Source of the DNA: a virus
Length of the DNA: 28,187 nt
IMG/VR virus record: IMGVR_UViG_3300023229_000066
Location: 1-28,187 of that record
Strand: one strand, 5' to 3'
How positions within the stretch are numbered: the first letter of the stretch is position 1; each line of letters begins with the position of its first letter. The notes beneath the pieces are model-generated. The model worked only from the letters and a program-made list of their open reading frames with translations. It was not told the DNA's origin and did not search any database. The translations under genes and the position numbers were made by a program. Positions 1 through 6,301 of the stretch are shown here, piece after piece.

Positions 1-8
1 TAAAGGTT

Positions 9-398
9 ATGAAATATACAAAATCAGAATGTGAGAATAAAATAGCTAAATGGCAGAAACGTTTGGCAGAGTTAAAAGAGGATTTAATTGTTGGGGAGTG
101 GTATCATGTTAAAGGAATAGGTCTTTTAGTGTACAATAACAACAAATCAACTTATGGTTTTTGGAATGGGTTGTTTTATGAAGGTTACTTGCTTACTAAA
201 GGAACTAATACAACTTTAGCAACTGTTACAGAAGTAGAAGAAGTATTAACAAAAGAAGCAAAACACAGAGGGTTTGATTTTGATAATTATTATTATCACA
301 AAGGAGTTCTTAGAGGTGGTTCAATTGGGCCTTCGGGACATTGGATCATAAAAGTTCTATTTGATAACGGTAAATGGGTAGATAACCCACCAACATAA
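9..398 (+). CDS. Hypothetical phage protein with N-terminal helix
   Basis: I do not recognise this 129-residue protein. Residues 1-28 are charged and probably form a helix or short coiled coil (KIAKWQKRLAELKEDL). Residues 29-65 (VGEWYHVKGIGLLVYNNN, then GLFYEGYLL) look like a small beta-barrel, as in SH3-like folds; this is inference from the residue pattern. No catalytic motif or signal peptide is visible. The start is supported by the AAAGGTTATG context found at many other starts in this half of the window. The promoter must lie left of the window. It is followed by a long non-coding stretch, so it probably ends a transcription unit. Confidence 0.7.
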   Translation: MKYTKSECENKIAKWQKRLAELKEDLIVGEWYHVKGIGLLVYNNNKSTYGFWNGLFYEGYLLTKGTNTTLATVTEVEEVLTKEAKHRGFDFDNYYYHKGVLRGGSIGPSGHWIIKVLFDNGKWVDNPPT

Positions 399-640
399 AC
401 GCACAAAGAGTTGGTTGATTTATTTGACTTAGTTTTTGATAATAATTGATAATGAGTAAACCACCCTATGGGCAGAGTGATCCTTAGATGTGGTGGGGTG
501 ATGCTTATAGCCCAAATACAAACATAAGCTAAAACATATAAAATCATCTGTAAGATAGATGACACCTCCGATAGATTGGTGCTGATGTGTTGGATTAACA
601 AACAGTAATAAATATAAGTGTCTCTTTTATGGGCGAGGTT

Positions 641-698
641 AAGATTTGCGGTTAAAATTCCGTAATTCTTAATAGTGGTTCAAGTCCATTGCATTTAT
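641..698 (+). ncRNA. tRNA-like 3' end (T-arm plus long hairpin), identity uncertain
   Basis: Bases 674-690 form a canonical T-arm: AGTGG and CCATT pair (one G-U) around the loop TTCAAGT, and the whole reads GGTTCAAGTCC as in many tRNAs. Just before it, 641-651 pairs with 660-670 (11 positions, one mismatch, one G-U) around the 8-base loop TTAAAATT. The 3' acceptor strand GCATTTA (691-697) pairs imperfectly with TAAATAT at 609-615. I could not fold a D-arm or a normal 7-base anticodon loop, so this is not a standard tRNA. It may be a degenerate tRNA, the 3' part of a split tRNA, or a tRNA mimic. Confidence 0.22.
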
Positions 699-706
699 AT
701 TTATAT
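698..706 (+). promoter_or_regulatory. Late-promoter-like TATTTATAT
   Basis: This motif differs at one base from the TATTTATAA seen upstream of virion genes. It lies 16 bases before an ATG at 723 that has the GAAGGTTATG start context. Confidence 0.25.
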
Positions 707-722
707 TAATAAAATGAAGGTT

Positions 723-767
723 ATGGTATTAGTAGTAGGTGGGTGGTGGGCTTATGACGGTGGGTAA
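723..767 (+). CDS. Possible 14-residue leader peptide
   Basis: A 14-codon frame (MVLVVGGWWAYDGG) starts in the context GAAGGTTATG, which matches genuine starts elsewhere in this half of the window, and has a TATTTATAT motif upstream. It is very short and rich in G and W. It could be a leader peptide, the 5' remnant of a lost gene, or chance. Its coding sequence overlaps a G-run cluster (738-764). Confidence 0.2.
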   Translation: MVLVVGGWWAYDGG

Positions 768-1139
768 ACGATCCGTGTTCGTACCTCATATAATAATACA
801 TCCTCTATACACATATAATTTATCGTACGTAATACCTAGGCATATATATAGGTTGTGGGCGGTACGCCGTACGCCATACATTATAATGACCCACCGCGCG
901 TCGCCGTCCATCGATGGGCGTACCGCGTAAAAAAGGGTTTATGGGTACAAATGGGTCTCTTACAACCTTCCACCATCGATTGATATATACAAATATATTA
1001 TATGTTAAATAATACACCTCAGCAAAAACCCATAAAATTATATAAAAGTACATATAGGATAATTTTTGGAAAGTTACATGGATGTTAATTAAATCTTCTT
1101 GACGATTTTTGGGGTACCGACAAAGTATATACGAGTTAA
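768..1139. other. CpG-rich intergenic block with dyad symmetries
   Basis: No gene is supported here. From about 755 to 930 the sequence carries roughly 19 CpG dinucleotides, far denser than the flanking genes. It contains a tandem GTACGCC pair (862-875), the palindrome CCATCGATGG (908-917), a CGTACG palindrome near 824, and a 10-bp inverted repeat (859-868 with 917-926). Bases 960-1080 return to AT-rich sequence. It may be a control or replication region, or DNA of other origin. Confidence 0.45.
859..926. repeat. Perfect 10-bp inverted repeat
   Basis: GCGGTACGCC (859-868) is the exact reverse complement of GGCGTACCGC (917-926), with 48 bases between them. The spacer holds a second GTACGCC copy and the CCATCGATGG palindrome. 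The pattern suits a protein-binding site array or a cruciform. Function is unknown. Confidence 0.6.
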
Positions 1140-1172
1140 TTAGGCTACCGCGACAGGCGTTCGTATATTTAC
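1140..1172 (+). promoter_or_regulatory. Bacteroidota-like promoter of the DUF932 gene
   Basis: TTAG (1140-1143), 20 bases, then TATATTTAC (1164-1172) within TTCGTATATTTACG. Spacing and -7 box are identical to those at 2624-2656 and 6269-6301. The layout matches the Bacteroidota -33 TTTG / -7 TAnnTTTG pattern. Confidence 0.6.
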
Positions 1173-1222
1173 GGGGTAATAAAGGGTTAATGTTGACCCG
1201 GATAATAAAAATAAAAGTTATG
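1160..1222 (+). repeat. 63-bp promoter-leader cassette, copy 1
   Basis: This runs from TTCG of the promoter through the ATG of the DUF932 gene. It matches 6289-6351 at 59 of 63 bases by eye, although the genes that follow are unrelated. It includes the -7 box, an inverted repeat and the AAAAGTTATG start context. Confidence 0.8.
1184..1199 (+). promoter_or_regulatory. Inverted repeat in the DUF932 leader
   Basis: GGGTTAA and TTGACCC flank TG. In RNA all seven pairs form if one G-U is allowed; in DNA it is a near-perfect dyad. It lies about 20 bases after the -7 box, just past the expected transcription start, so it could be an operator or a 5' leader hairpin. Confidence 0.5.
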
Positions 1223-2035
1223 AGTGATATGGTTAATTTAAGTAATGAGGATTTTTTAACGGATGAGCAAATTAGAGAAAAAGCACCCGCAGTTTTTACC
1301 CTAAACCCAAGTGGTGAAGTTTCAAAACATTATACACACATCTCAACCTCAAAAGTAATTAATGACATGAGAACTTTAGGATGGGATGTTACCGATGTTA
1401 AGGAAGTTAAAGCCCGAAAAGCAACCACAAGAGGTGTTCAAAAACACTTAGTTGTATTTCGTAACCCAGAAGTCCTTATTGAGGGGGAGGATGGTGATAC
1501 AGTTTTTCCACAAATTCTTCTAACGAATTCTCACGATGGTAAAAACGCGTTTACCTTCACAGCAGGGTTGTTTCGCATGATTTGTGCTAATGGATTAGTT
1601 ATTGCAACTCAACAATTCGAAGACGTTAAAATACGCCATATGGGTTATACGTTTGAGGATCTTCAATTAAATATCAGAGCGATGGTAGAGCGTTTACCCC
1701 TAACAGTTGATTCTATGAATAAAATGAAAGCAATTGAGATGGGAGAAGAGGAAGCTTTAGTTTTTGCTAAAAAATGTTTAACCTCAAGATTTGGTGATGA
1801 CAAAATGAAAATGCTTAAAGTTGATTTAAAAAAGATGATTACCCCAATCCGTAGAGAAGATTTTGGAACGGATGTTTGGTCTCGATTTAATGTAATTCAA
1901 GAAAAGTTATTAGATGGTGAATTTACCTACACAGTAGGTGGTAGATCTCGTAAAGCTAGAAAGGTTAAAAACTTCAAGCAAGATCAAAAAATAAATAAAG
2001 AAATATTTTCATTAGCTTTAGATTATGTTGTATAG
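1220..2035 (+). CDS. DUF932-family phage/plasmid protein
   Basis: The 271-residue product carries the DUF932 hallmark at about residues 103-128 (NSHDGKNAFTFTAGLF, then RMICANGLVI). This family is common on phages and plasmids; its biochemical role is not established as far as I know. The open frame extends back to 1109, but those 37 codons read through the promoter and leader. The ATG at 1220 is chosen because it has the AAAAGTTATG context and lies at the same place in the 63-bp cassette as the next cassette gene's ATG. The 3' end overlaps the next gene by 11 bases, suggesting co-translation. No membrane segment or signal peptide is visible. Confidence 0.8.
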   Translation: MSDMVNLSNEDFLTDEQIREKAPAVFTLNPSGEVSKHYTHISTSKVINDMRTLGWDVTDVKEVKARKATTRGVQKHLVVFRNPEVLIEGEDGDTVFPQILLTNSHDGKNAFTFTAGLFRMICANGLVIATQQFEDVKIRHMGYTFEDLQLNIRAMVERLPLTVDSMNKMKAIEMGEEEALVFAKKCLTSRFGDDKMKMLKVDLKKMITPIRREDFGTDVWSRFNVIQEKLLDGEFTYTVGGRSRKARKVKNFKQDQKINKEIFSLALDYVV

Positions 2036-2444
2036 TAATATAGTATGGTTAAGTGGGATGTTTGATGTGCTCCATAAGGAGCATATCAAACTCTTCAAAC
2101 GTGCGAGCGAAACCCTCCTCCCAGTTATGGTTGCAGTTGCAGAAGATGAGCAGGTGAGGCGAGTTAAAGGTGCTAACCACCCTCAACTAACCTTCAATGA
2201 TAGGATTCGTGCTTTAGAGGCACTAAAATTAATTGATGGTATTCATCCATTTTCAACAGATGATGAATTGTATGCCTTACTTAAAGCCAATCGACCCCAA
2301 TTAATGTTAGTTGATGAAAGCTTGAGGGGAGAAAGGGTGTTGGGTAGTGCTTTTGTAAAGCAGATTATCTACATTCGAACCCCTGATGGAGGTATAAGTC
2401 GTCCTACGATTGTGGGTGGAACCCACACCTCATTATGTTTATAA
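2025..2444 (+). CDS. Cytidylyltransferase-fold nucleotidyltransferase
   Basis: A 139-residue protein with the signature SGMFDVLHKEHIKLFKRA (residues 10-27), equivalent to GxFDxxHxGHxxLL of the HIGH-type nucleotidyltransferases (glycerol-3-phosphate cytidylyltransferase, HldE/RfaE C-domain, NadM relatives). The second half of the HxGH motif reads HKEH, so the usual glycine is glutamate. Near the C-terminus GGISRPTIVGG resembles the ISSTxI nucleotide-binding loop. The length suits a stand-alone catalytic domain. It would transfer a nucleotide to a small phosphorylated substrate in the cytoplasm; the substrate cannot be read from sequence. It overlaps the DUF932 gene by 11 bases and is followed by a 257-base gap. 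Confidence 0.78.
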   Translation: MLYSNIVWLSGMFDVLHKEHIKLFKRASETLLPVMVAVAEDEQVRRVKGANHPQLTFNDRIRALEALKLIDGIHPFSTDDELYALLKANRPQLMLVDESLRGERVLGSAFVKQIIYIRTPDGGISRPTIVGGTHTSLCL

Positions 2445-2545
2445 CAAATGATAAATATGCCAACCAAGGTATTTGGTATTTAATCAATAATATATACGTA
2501 TTTATGGAGGTTACATTGTTAAGGGAAAAAATTAGAGGATAATTT

Positions 2546-2689
2546 ATGAAAATGTATTTAGGTGAAGCAAAAGATGCTATATCTGAACTTGGTGGGGGTA
2601 TCTTTAAGACTTATACTACAGGACTTGGGGAAGCCAAATATTGTTCGTATATTTACGCGTATAATTGGAGCCAATACCGGTTTCAATAA
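2546..2689 (+). CDS. Possible small protein overlapping a promoter
   Basis: A 47-codon frame begins MKMYLGEAKDAISELGGGIF and ends just before the helicase gene. The N-terminal half looks protein-like (an amphipathic helix). An AGAGGA sequence lies 6 bases before the ATG, unusual here because other genes lack Shine-Dalgarno sites. The 3' third (from about 2624) coincides with the promoter of the next gene, so part of the frame is constrained for another reason. It could be a real small gene, a 5' remnant, or chance. Confidence 0.33.
   Translation: MKMYLGEAKDAISELGGGIFKTYTTGLGEAKYCSYIYAYNWSQYRFQ
2624..2656 (+). promoter_or_regulatory. Promoter of the UvrB-like helicase gene
   Basis: CTTG (2624-2627), 20 bases, TATATTTAC (2648-2656). 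It shares TTGTTCGTATATTTACG with the promoter at 6269-6301 and has the same -33/-7 spacing. Confidence 0.6.
2664..2675 (+). promoter_or_regulatory. Inverted repeat in the helicase leader
   Basis: ATTGG and CCAAT flank AG, a perfect 5-bp dyad 16 bases after the start of the -7 box. It is in the same relative place as the GGGTTAA/TTGACCC dyad of the cassette promoters, but with a different sequence. Confidence 0.4.
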
Positions 2690-2701
2690 AAAATAAGAGT
2701 T

Positions 2702-4156
2702 ATGCAAAATGGATTTAATTTAAAATCCGATTTCACTCCTACTAAAGATCAATATAATTCAATTGATGGTTTATTAGATGGAATTGGTAAGTACAAACAA
2801 CAAACTTTAAAAGGAATAACAGGTTCAGGAAAAACATTTGTATTAGGGAATGTTATCGATAGGGAAAATAAACCCGCGATTGTTTTAGCACCTAATAAGG
2901 TATTAGCATATCAGCTATATAATGAATTAGTAGCAATGTTCCCCGATAACTTTGTTGGATATTATGTATCTAACTATGATATTTACATACCACCATATTT
3001 TCATAACATTCTTAATAAGAAAGTAGAAGGTACAGTAGTTGTTAATCAAGAAAATAAGGATTTACGTTACGCAGTTAAAGATTTCTTAGATTATTCCGAT
3101 AAAGCTATTTTAATATGCTCCAGTACTATTTTATTTCCAACTTTTGAAAAACAATTGCCCGAGTTAATTACTGAACATAAAAGTTTCATCATCCGGAGAT
3201 TGAATGAAGAGATGGTTAAACAAGTTAGAGATTTTAATAGGGAAGGTAGATTGGAAGAAGCTGAACGATTAGAAAATCATATAGATCATACCATTAATAT
3301 GTTGTTACCTTCAGATAGTGAATATTACAATACTGATGTGATTGCACTTTTAGGGGAAAAATTAGGAGATTTTTATTTAACAGATTATTTCAAAAAATCC
3401 AAACCAAATTTATTTATTGATGAATCCCATTTAACACTATTACAATTAAAGGCGTTACCTAGTGCTAATAAAGCTAGATTAACAAAGTTAGTAGATAAAG
3501 GATTTTATATAAGTAATGTTATCAAAAACAATGTATTAAATTTTGATGATTTAAAAGATAGAGTAAACACAATAACTTATATATCCGCTACTCCATCAAA
3601 ATTTGAATTAGATAACAGTGAATATGTTTCGGAGTTAATGACACGTCCTAATAATATAGTAGATCCAAAACTTACTATTAAAACAGATGAATATTTTGGT
3701 GGTAAAAAAATGATTGATGACGTTAGAGATATAATTCAAAAAGGGGAAACCGTTTTTATAAACTGTATATCCCGAAAATCAGTTAGTGATATTCATACTT
3801 TACTCTCACACAACAATATTGAAAGTGAAGTTATACATTTCAAAATAAAACAAGATAAACGCAAGGAAATTTTAAGAGATTTACGTAGTGGTAAAATTAA
3901 TGTTATTATTGGTATTAATATGTTACGTGAAGGGCTTGATGTAAAACAATGTTCCTTAGTAATTGTTGAACAAGCTAGTAGGAATAATTTTTTACGTACT
4001 AAATCATGTTTAATCCAAGTATCAGGAAGAGCTGCTAGAAATGTAAATGGTGAAGTTTTTATGTGTTGTAATCATATATCATCATCATTAGCGGGAGCTA
4101 TTGAAGAAATAGATTATAGGAGGGAAAAACAATTAAGTTTAATAGGTAGTATTTAA
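2702..4156 (+). CDS. UvrB-like superfamily 2 helicase lacking the UvrA-binding and C-terminal domains
   Basis: This 484-residue protein follows UvrB along its helicase core. Walker A is GITGSGKT (38-45), followed by VLAPNKVLAYQLY (61-73). YYVSNYDIYIPP (87-98) matches the UvrB beta-hairpin base, although some of its tyrosines are replaced. The DEAD-box equivalent is IDESHLT (239-245), motif III is SATP (295-298), then GINMLREGLD (404-413) and LIQVSGRAARN (437-447). UvrB is usually about 670 residues. Here the stretch between SSTILF (140-145) and RRLNEEM (165-171) is too short to hold UvrB domain 2, the UvrA-binding domain. The protein also ends soon after motif VI, without the UvrC-binding UVR domain. 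It probably remodels DNA with ATP but is unlikely to work with host UvrA in the normal way. The SprT-like gene follows directly. Start context is AAGAGTTATG. Confidence 0.88.
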   Translation: MQNGFNLKSDFTPTKDQYNSIDGLLDGIGKYKQQTLKGITGSGKTFVLGNVIDRENKPAIVLAPNKVLAYQLYNELVAMFPDNFVGYYVSNYDIYIPPYFHNILNKKVEGTVVVNQENKDLRYAVKDFLDYSDKAILICSSTILFPTFEKQLPELITEHKSFIIRRLNEEMVKQVRDFNREGRLEEAERLENHIDHTINMLLPSDSEYYNTDVIALLGEKLGDFYLTDYFKKSKPNLFIDESHLTLLQLKALPSANKARLTKLVDKGFYISNVIKNNVLNFDDLKDRVNTITYISATPSKFELDNSEYVSELMTRPNNIVDPKLTIKTDEYFGGKKMIDDVRDIIQKGETVFINCISRKSVSDIHTLLSHNNIESEVIHFKIKQDKRKEILRDLRSGKINVIIGINMLREGLDVKQCSLVIVEQASRNNFLRTKSCLIQVSGRAARNVNGEVFMCCNHISSSLAGAIEEIDYRREKQLSLIGSI

Positions 4157-4167
4157 AAATGAAAGTT

Positions 4168-4713
4168 ATGGAAAATATATTATTAGAAAAATTAAACACC
4201 AAAATATCAGATGGTTTAGGTGTTGAGAAACTTAAGATTAAATACGAGGTATCTACAAAAGCAAAATCAAAATTTGGGCATTGTAAATATATTGAACCAA
4301 ACCACTATTTAATTAATTTATCATCTTTTATATTGGGGACCGAATTGGAAAAAGATACCATAGCACATGAGCTTTGCCACGCTTATGACCATCACTATTT
4401 TAAATTAGGACCGGAAACGGCTGGATGTGATCCCAAACCACATGGTGATGCTTGGAAAATGTTGATGGATAAGATTTTTGGTTATAAAGATGTAAAATCA
4501 CAAGGAATCCATAAATCAAACCCTAAATATAATAAATTTATAGATAAAGGAGATGGTGGATATGATCTATATGTGAAAGGTTATAAAAAAGCAGTATTTT
4601 CTATTGATGGAGATAATTTTTCTATTAAAACACCATCAAATAAATATTTTGAAAATGAGATAGAGGAAGGGAGATATATGCAATTATTTGGTGAATTTTT
4701 AACTAGAGAATAA
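4168..4713 (+). CDS. SprT-like zinc metalloprotease
   Basis: A 181-residue protein with the zinc-protease motif HELCH (67-71) and a third likely ligand, His92, in PHGDAWKMLM. This is the SprT/SPRTN arrangement (HExxH plus HGxxW/F). The family includes proteases that cleave proteins cross-linked to DNA, but bacterial and phage members are poorly characterised. The C-terminal part after about 110 may hold a small beta domain; no clear four-cysteine zinc ribbon is seen. An ATG at 4159 is also in frame, but the ATG at 4168 has the GAAAGTTATG context and is preferred. It follows the UvrB-like helicase with no promoter between them, so the two are probably one operon. Confidence 0.83.
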   Translation: MENILLEKLNTKISDGLGVEKLKIKYEVSTKAKSKFGHCKYIEPNHYLINLSSFILGTELEKDTIAHELCHAYDHHYFKLGPETAGCDPKPHGDAWKMLMDKIFGYKDVKSQGIHKSNPKYNKFIDKGDGGYDLYVKGYKKAVFSIDGDNFSIKTPSNKYFENEIEEGRYMQLFGEFLTRE

Positions 4714-4732
4714 AAGAAATTATTGATACTAA

Positions 4733-4765
4733 CTTCACTCATTAAGGAATTGTTAATATGTTTAC
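4733..4765 (+). promoter_or_regulatory. Probable promoter of the lipoprotein gene
   Basis: TATGTTTAC (4757-4765) with CTTC exactly 20 bases upstream (4733-4736). This is the same spacing as the three stronger promoters, with one change in the -7 box. It is 18 bases before the ATG at 4783. Confidence 0.4.
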
Positions 4766-4782
4766 TGTATAAAATAAAGGTT

Positions 4783-5427
4783 ATGATTAAAAAAATTCAA
4801 CAAATAATTGTTCTGCTTCTTCTTCTTACTTCATGTGAGAAGGAGAGAATATATCCACCTACTTGTCCTAATGGGTGTGATGTTAAATATACTATTTCAT
4901 ATGGTTCGAATATTATATCCCCCACCCCTGATGGGTATTATAGAATTAAGTGGGAGGGGTTAAATTATTTCCAAATAATGGGGAGAATGACTGAACTTGA
5001 CCCTCACTACGTTATTAATGGAGTTCCATTGGTTAGTGCTAATTTTGACTCAGATTATTGGATTTTGATTGATAGTATTAGATTTACTACCCCAATGTAC
5101 TCTTATTTAGGTTGGTTTAATGATAATAATTTTAATAACCCCATCCCTATTGGGAATATGACTTATACTATGGTAGGTTTATCAAAAAACCATTCCCCCT
5201 TAAATATTGTTGGATACCAGGTTCCTAAGTTTTTTTGTTTTTCATGCCCCTACGCTCCTACTATAATAGGAACCCATTCAAGTTACAACTACCACCCAAC
5301 TCAAAATATATTAATTGATAATGAAATGGTTGGAGATACAATTACTCTTTTTGTTGAAACTGTTTTCAATACTGACTTGGGTGAACGTGTTGAGATAAAG
5401 AATGAATATAAAATAATAGTATTATGA
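4783..5427 (+). CDS. Predicted secreted lipoprotein
   Basis: The 214-residue protein begins MIKKIQQIIVLLLLLTSCEK: a basic start, a hydrophobic core, then lipobox LTSC, with lipidation expected at Cys18. Residues after the cysteine are acidic and basic (EKERIYPP). The mature part is rich in aromatic residues and beta-prone, with CPNGC near the start and CFSCP at about residues 154-158, so disulphides are possible. The open frame extends to 4723, but the ATG at 4783 has the AAAGGTTATG context and gives a proper signal peptide. A lipoprotein made from an early or middle phage promoter would reach the host envelope. Superinfection exclusion is one possible role, but nothing in the sequence proves it. 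Confidence 0.75.
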   Translation: MIKKIQQIIVLLLLLTSCEKERIYPPTCPNGCDVKYTISYGSNIISPTPDGYYRIKWEGLNYFQIMGRMTELDPHYVINGVPLVSANFDSDYWILIDSIRFTTPMYSYLGWFNDNNFNNPIPIGNMTYTMVGLSKNHSPLNIVGYQVPKFFCFSCPYAPTIIGTHSSYNYHPTQNILIDNEMVGDTITLFVETVFNTDLGERVEIKNEYKIIVL

Positions 5428-5441
5428 TTAGACTTAATTCG

Positions 5442-5452
5442 TATATTTATAA
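5442..5452 (+). promoter_or_regulatory. Promoter of the repeat-protein gene
   Basis: TTCGTATATTTATAA combines the early-type TTCGTATATTTA with the late-type TATTTATAA (5444-5452), 11 bases before the ATG. The -33 region is weak. This gene may be read by both forms of polymerase, or the two motifs may be variants of one. Confidence 0.45.
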
Positions 5453-5463
5453 ATAAATAAAAA

Positions 5464-5556
5464 ATGGAAGATAACATAAGAGAAAATTGGAAAAAATTCT
5501 TAAATGAAGAAATGACTAAAGCTCAAGAATTGGGTGTAACAGAATTTCCATATAAA
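5464..5556 (+). repeat. 93-bp direct repeat, copy 1
   Basis: This encodes the 31-residue head module. By eye it differs from 5887-5979 at one base, a silent change in a proline codon. Confidence 0.9.
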
Positions 5557-6246
5557 ATTAAGGATGAAAATGATAATCAAATCTATTACGAAACTTCAAA
5601 TGGGTATTGGCAGAAAAGAGAATTTGATAAAAATGATAATGAAATCTATTTTGAAGATTCAGATGGTTATTGGCAGAAAAGAGAATATGATGAAAATAGT
5701 AATGAAATCTATTATGAAATTTCAAATGGTACTTGGTTTAAAAGAGAATTTGATAAAAATGGTAATGAAATCTATTTTGAAGATTCAGAGGGTTATTGGT
5801 ATAAAAAAGAATTTGATAAAAATGGTAATCAAATCTATTTTGAAAAGTCAAATGGTACAATCCAAGACGACAGACCAAGTAATGGGATGGAAGATAACAT
5901 AAGAGAAAATTGGAAAAAATTCTTAAATGAAGAAATGACTAAAGCTCAAGAATTGGGTGTAACAGAATTTCCTTATAAAGAATATGATGAAAAAAATAAT
6001 CAAATCTATTTTGAAGCTTCAAATGGGTTTTGGAGTAAAAGAGAATTTGATAAAAATGGTAATCGAATCTATTATGAAACTTCACATGGTTTTTGGGAGA
6101 AAATAGAATTTGATAAAAATGATAATCAAATCTATTATGAAACTTCAGAGGGTTTTTGGGAGAAAAGTGAATTTGATGAAAATAATAATGAAATCTATTA
6201 TGAAACTTCAGATGGTAGAATTAAAGACAACAGACCAAAACAATAA
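5464..6246 (+). CDS. Internally duplicated repeat protein (21-residue YD/MORN-like repeats)
   Basis: The 260-residue protein has two halves of the same design. Each opens with a 31-residue head (residues 1-31 and 142-172, identical), followed by tandem 21-residue repeats of the form FDKNGNEIYYETSxGxWxKRE. Five repeats lie in the first half (IY at 40, 61, 82, 103, 124) and four in the second (IY at 181, 202, 223, 244). The spacing is exactly 21 each time. Each half ends in a DxRP segment. The repeats recall Rhs YD and MORN-like beta-repeats, which often form elongated binding surfaces; that is an analogy. There is no signal peptide or membrane segment, so it is probably cytoplasmic. A 112-codon frame at 5564-5902 is only a shadow created by the repeats. 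Confidence 0.8.
   Translation: MEDNIRENWKKFLNEEMTKAQELGVTEFPYKIKDENDNQIYYETSNGYWQKREFDKNDNEIYFEDSDGYWQKREYDENSNEIYYEISNGTWFKREFDKNGNEIYFEDSEGYWYKKEFDKNGNQIYFEKSNGTIQDDRPSNGMEDNIRENWKKFLNEEMTKAQELGVTEFPYKEYDEKNNQIYFEASNGFWSKREFDKNGNRIYYETSHGFWEKIEFDKNDNQIYYETSEGFWEKSEFDENNNEIYYETSDGRIKDNRPKQ
5563..5865 (+). repeat. 63-bp tandem repeats, five units
   Basis: The unit is 63 bp (21 codons), recognisable by the recurring core AATCTATTnnGAA. Five units follow the first head copy. Confidence 0.8.
5887..5979 (+). repeat. 93-bp direct repeat, copy 2
   Basis: Second copy of the head module, starting with an internal in-frame ATG. Near-identity at silent sites shows that the duplication or its correction is recent. 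Confidence 0.9.
5980..6219 (+). repeat. 63-bp tandem repeats, four units
   Basis: Four further 63-bp units after the second head copy. They match each other about as well as they match the first block. Confidence 0.75.
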
Positions 6247-6268
6247 TTAAACGACTCCCGCGCTAACA

Positions 6269-6301
6269 TTTGGCTAATACAGATATTGTTCGTATATTTA
6301 C
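6269..6301 (+). promoter_or_regulatory. Promoter of the second cassette gene
   Basis: TTTG (6269-6272), 20 bases, TATATTTAC (6293-6301). This is the best match in the window to the Bacteroidota -33/-7 pattern. Confidence 0.65.

Larger units (their letters stand above)
399..722. other. Non-coding stretch with several potential RNA stems
   Basis: No convincing gene is present. Short inverted repeats could form stems: TGGGC (469-473) with GCCCA (510-514), TCATCT (544-549) with AGATGA (557-562) around a 7-base loop, and CACC (563-566) with GGTG (578-581). The right end carries a long hairpin and a tRNA-type T-arm (see 641-698). The - strand open frame at 296-601 has unphage-like composition and is not a gene. 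This may be a structured RNA or the remains of a tRNA region. Confidence 0.4.

Noticed and set aside
296-601. - strand open frame of 101 codons
   Set aside because: It overlaps the end of the first + strand gene, has no start context like the real genes, and no recognisable domain.
399-722. A complete tRNA or tmRNA
   Set aside because: The T-arm is convincing, but the acceptor pairs imperfectly, no D-arm fits, and there is no tmRNA 5' end or tag frame that I can recognise.
739-930. + strand frame of 63 codons and the opposing - strand frame at 820-1053
   Set aside because: Both lie in the CpG-rich repeat block. Their composition (many Arg, Pro, Tyr) differs from all real genes here, and neither has a start signal.
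5564-5902. + strand frame of 112 codons inside the repeat protein
   Set aside because: It is a second-frame shadow produced by the 63-bp repeats, and gives a low-complexity K/I/M-rich product.
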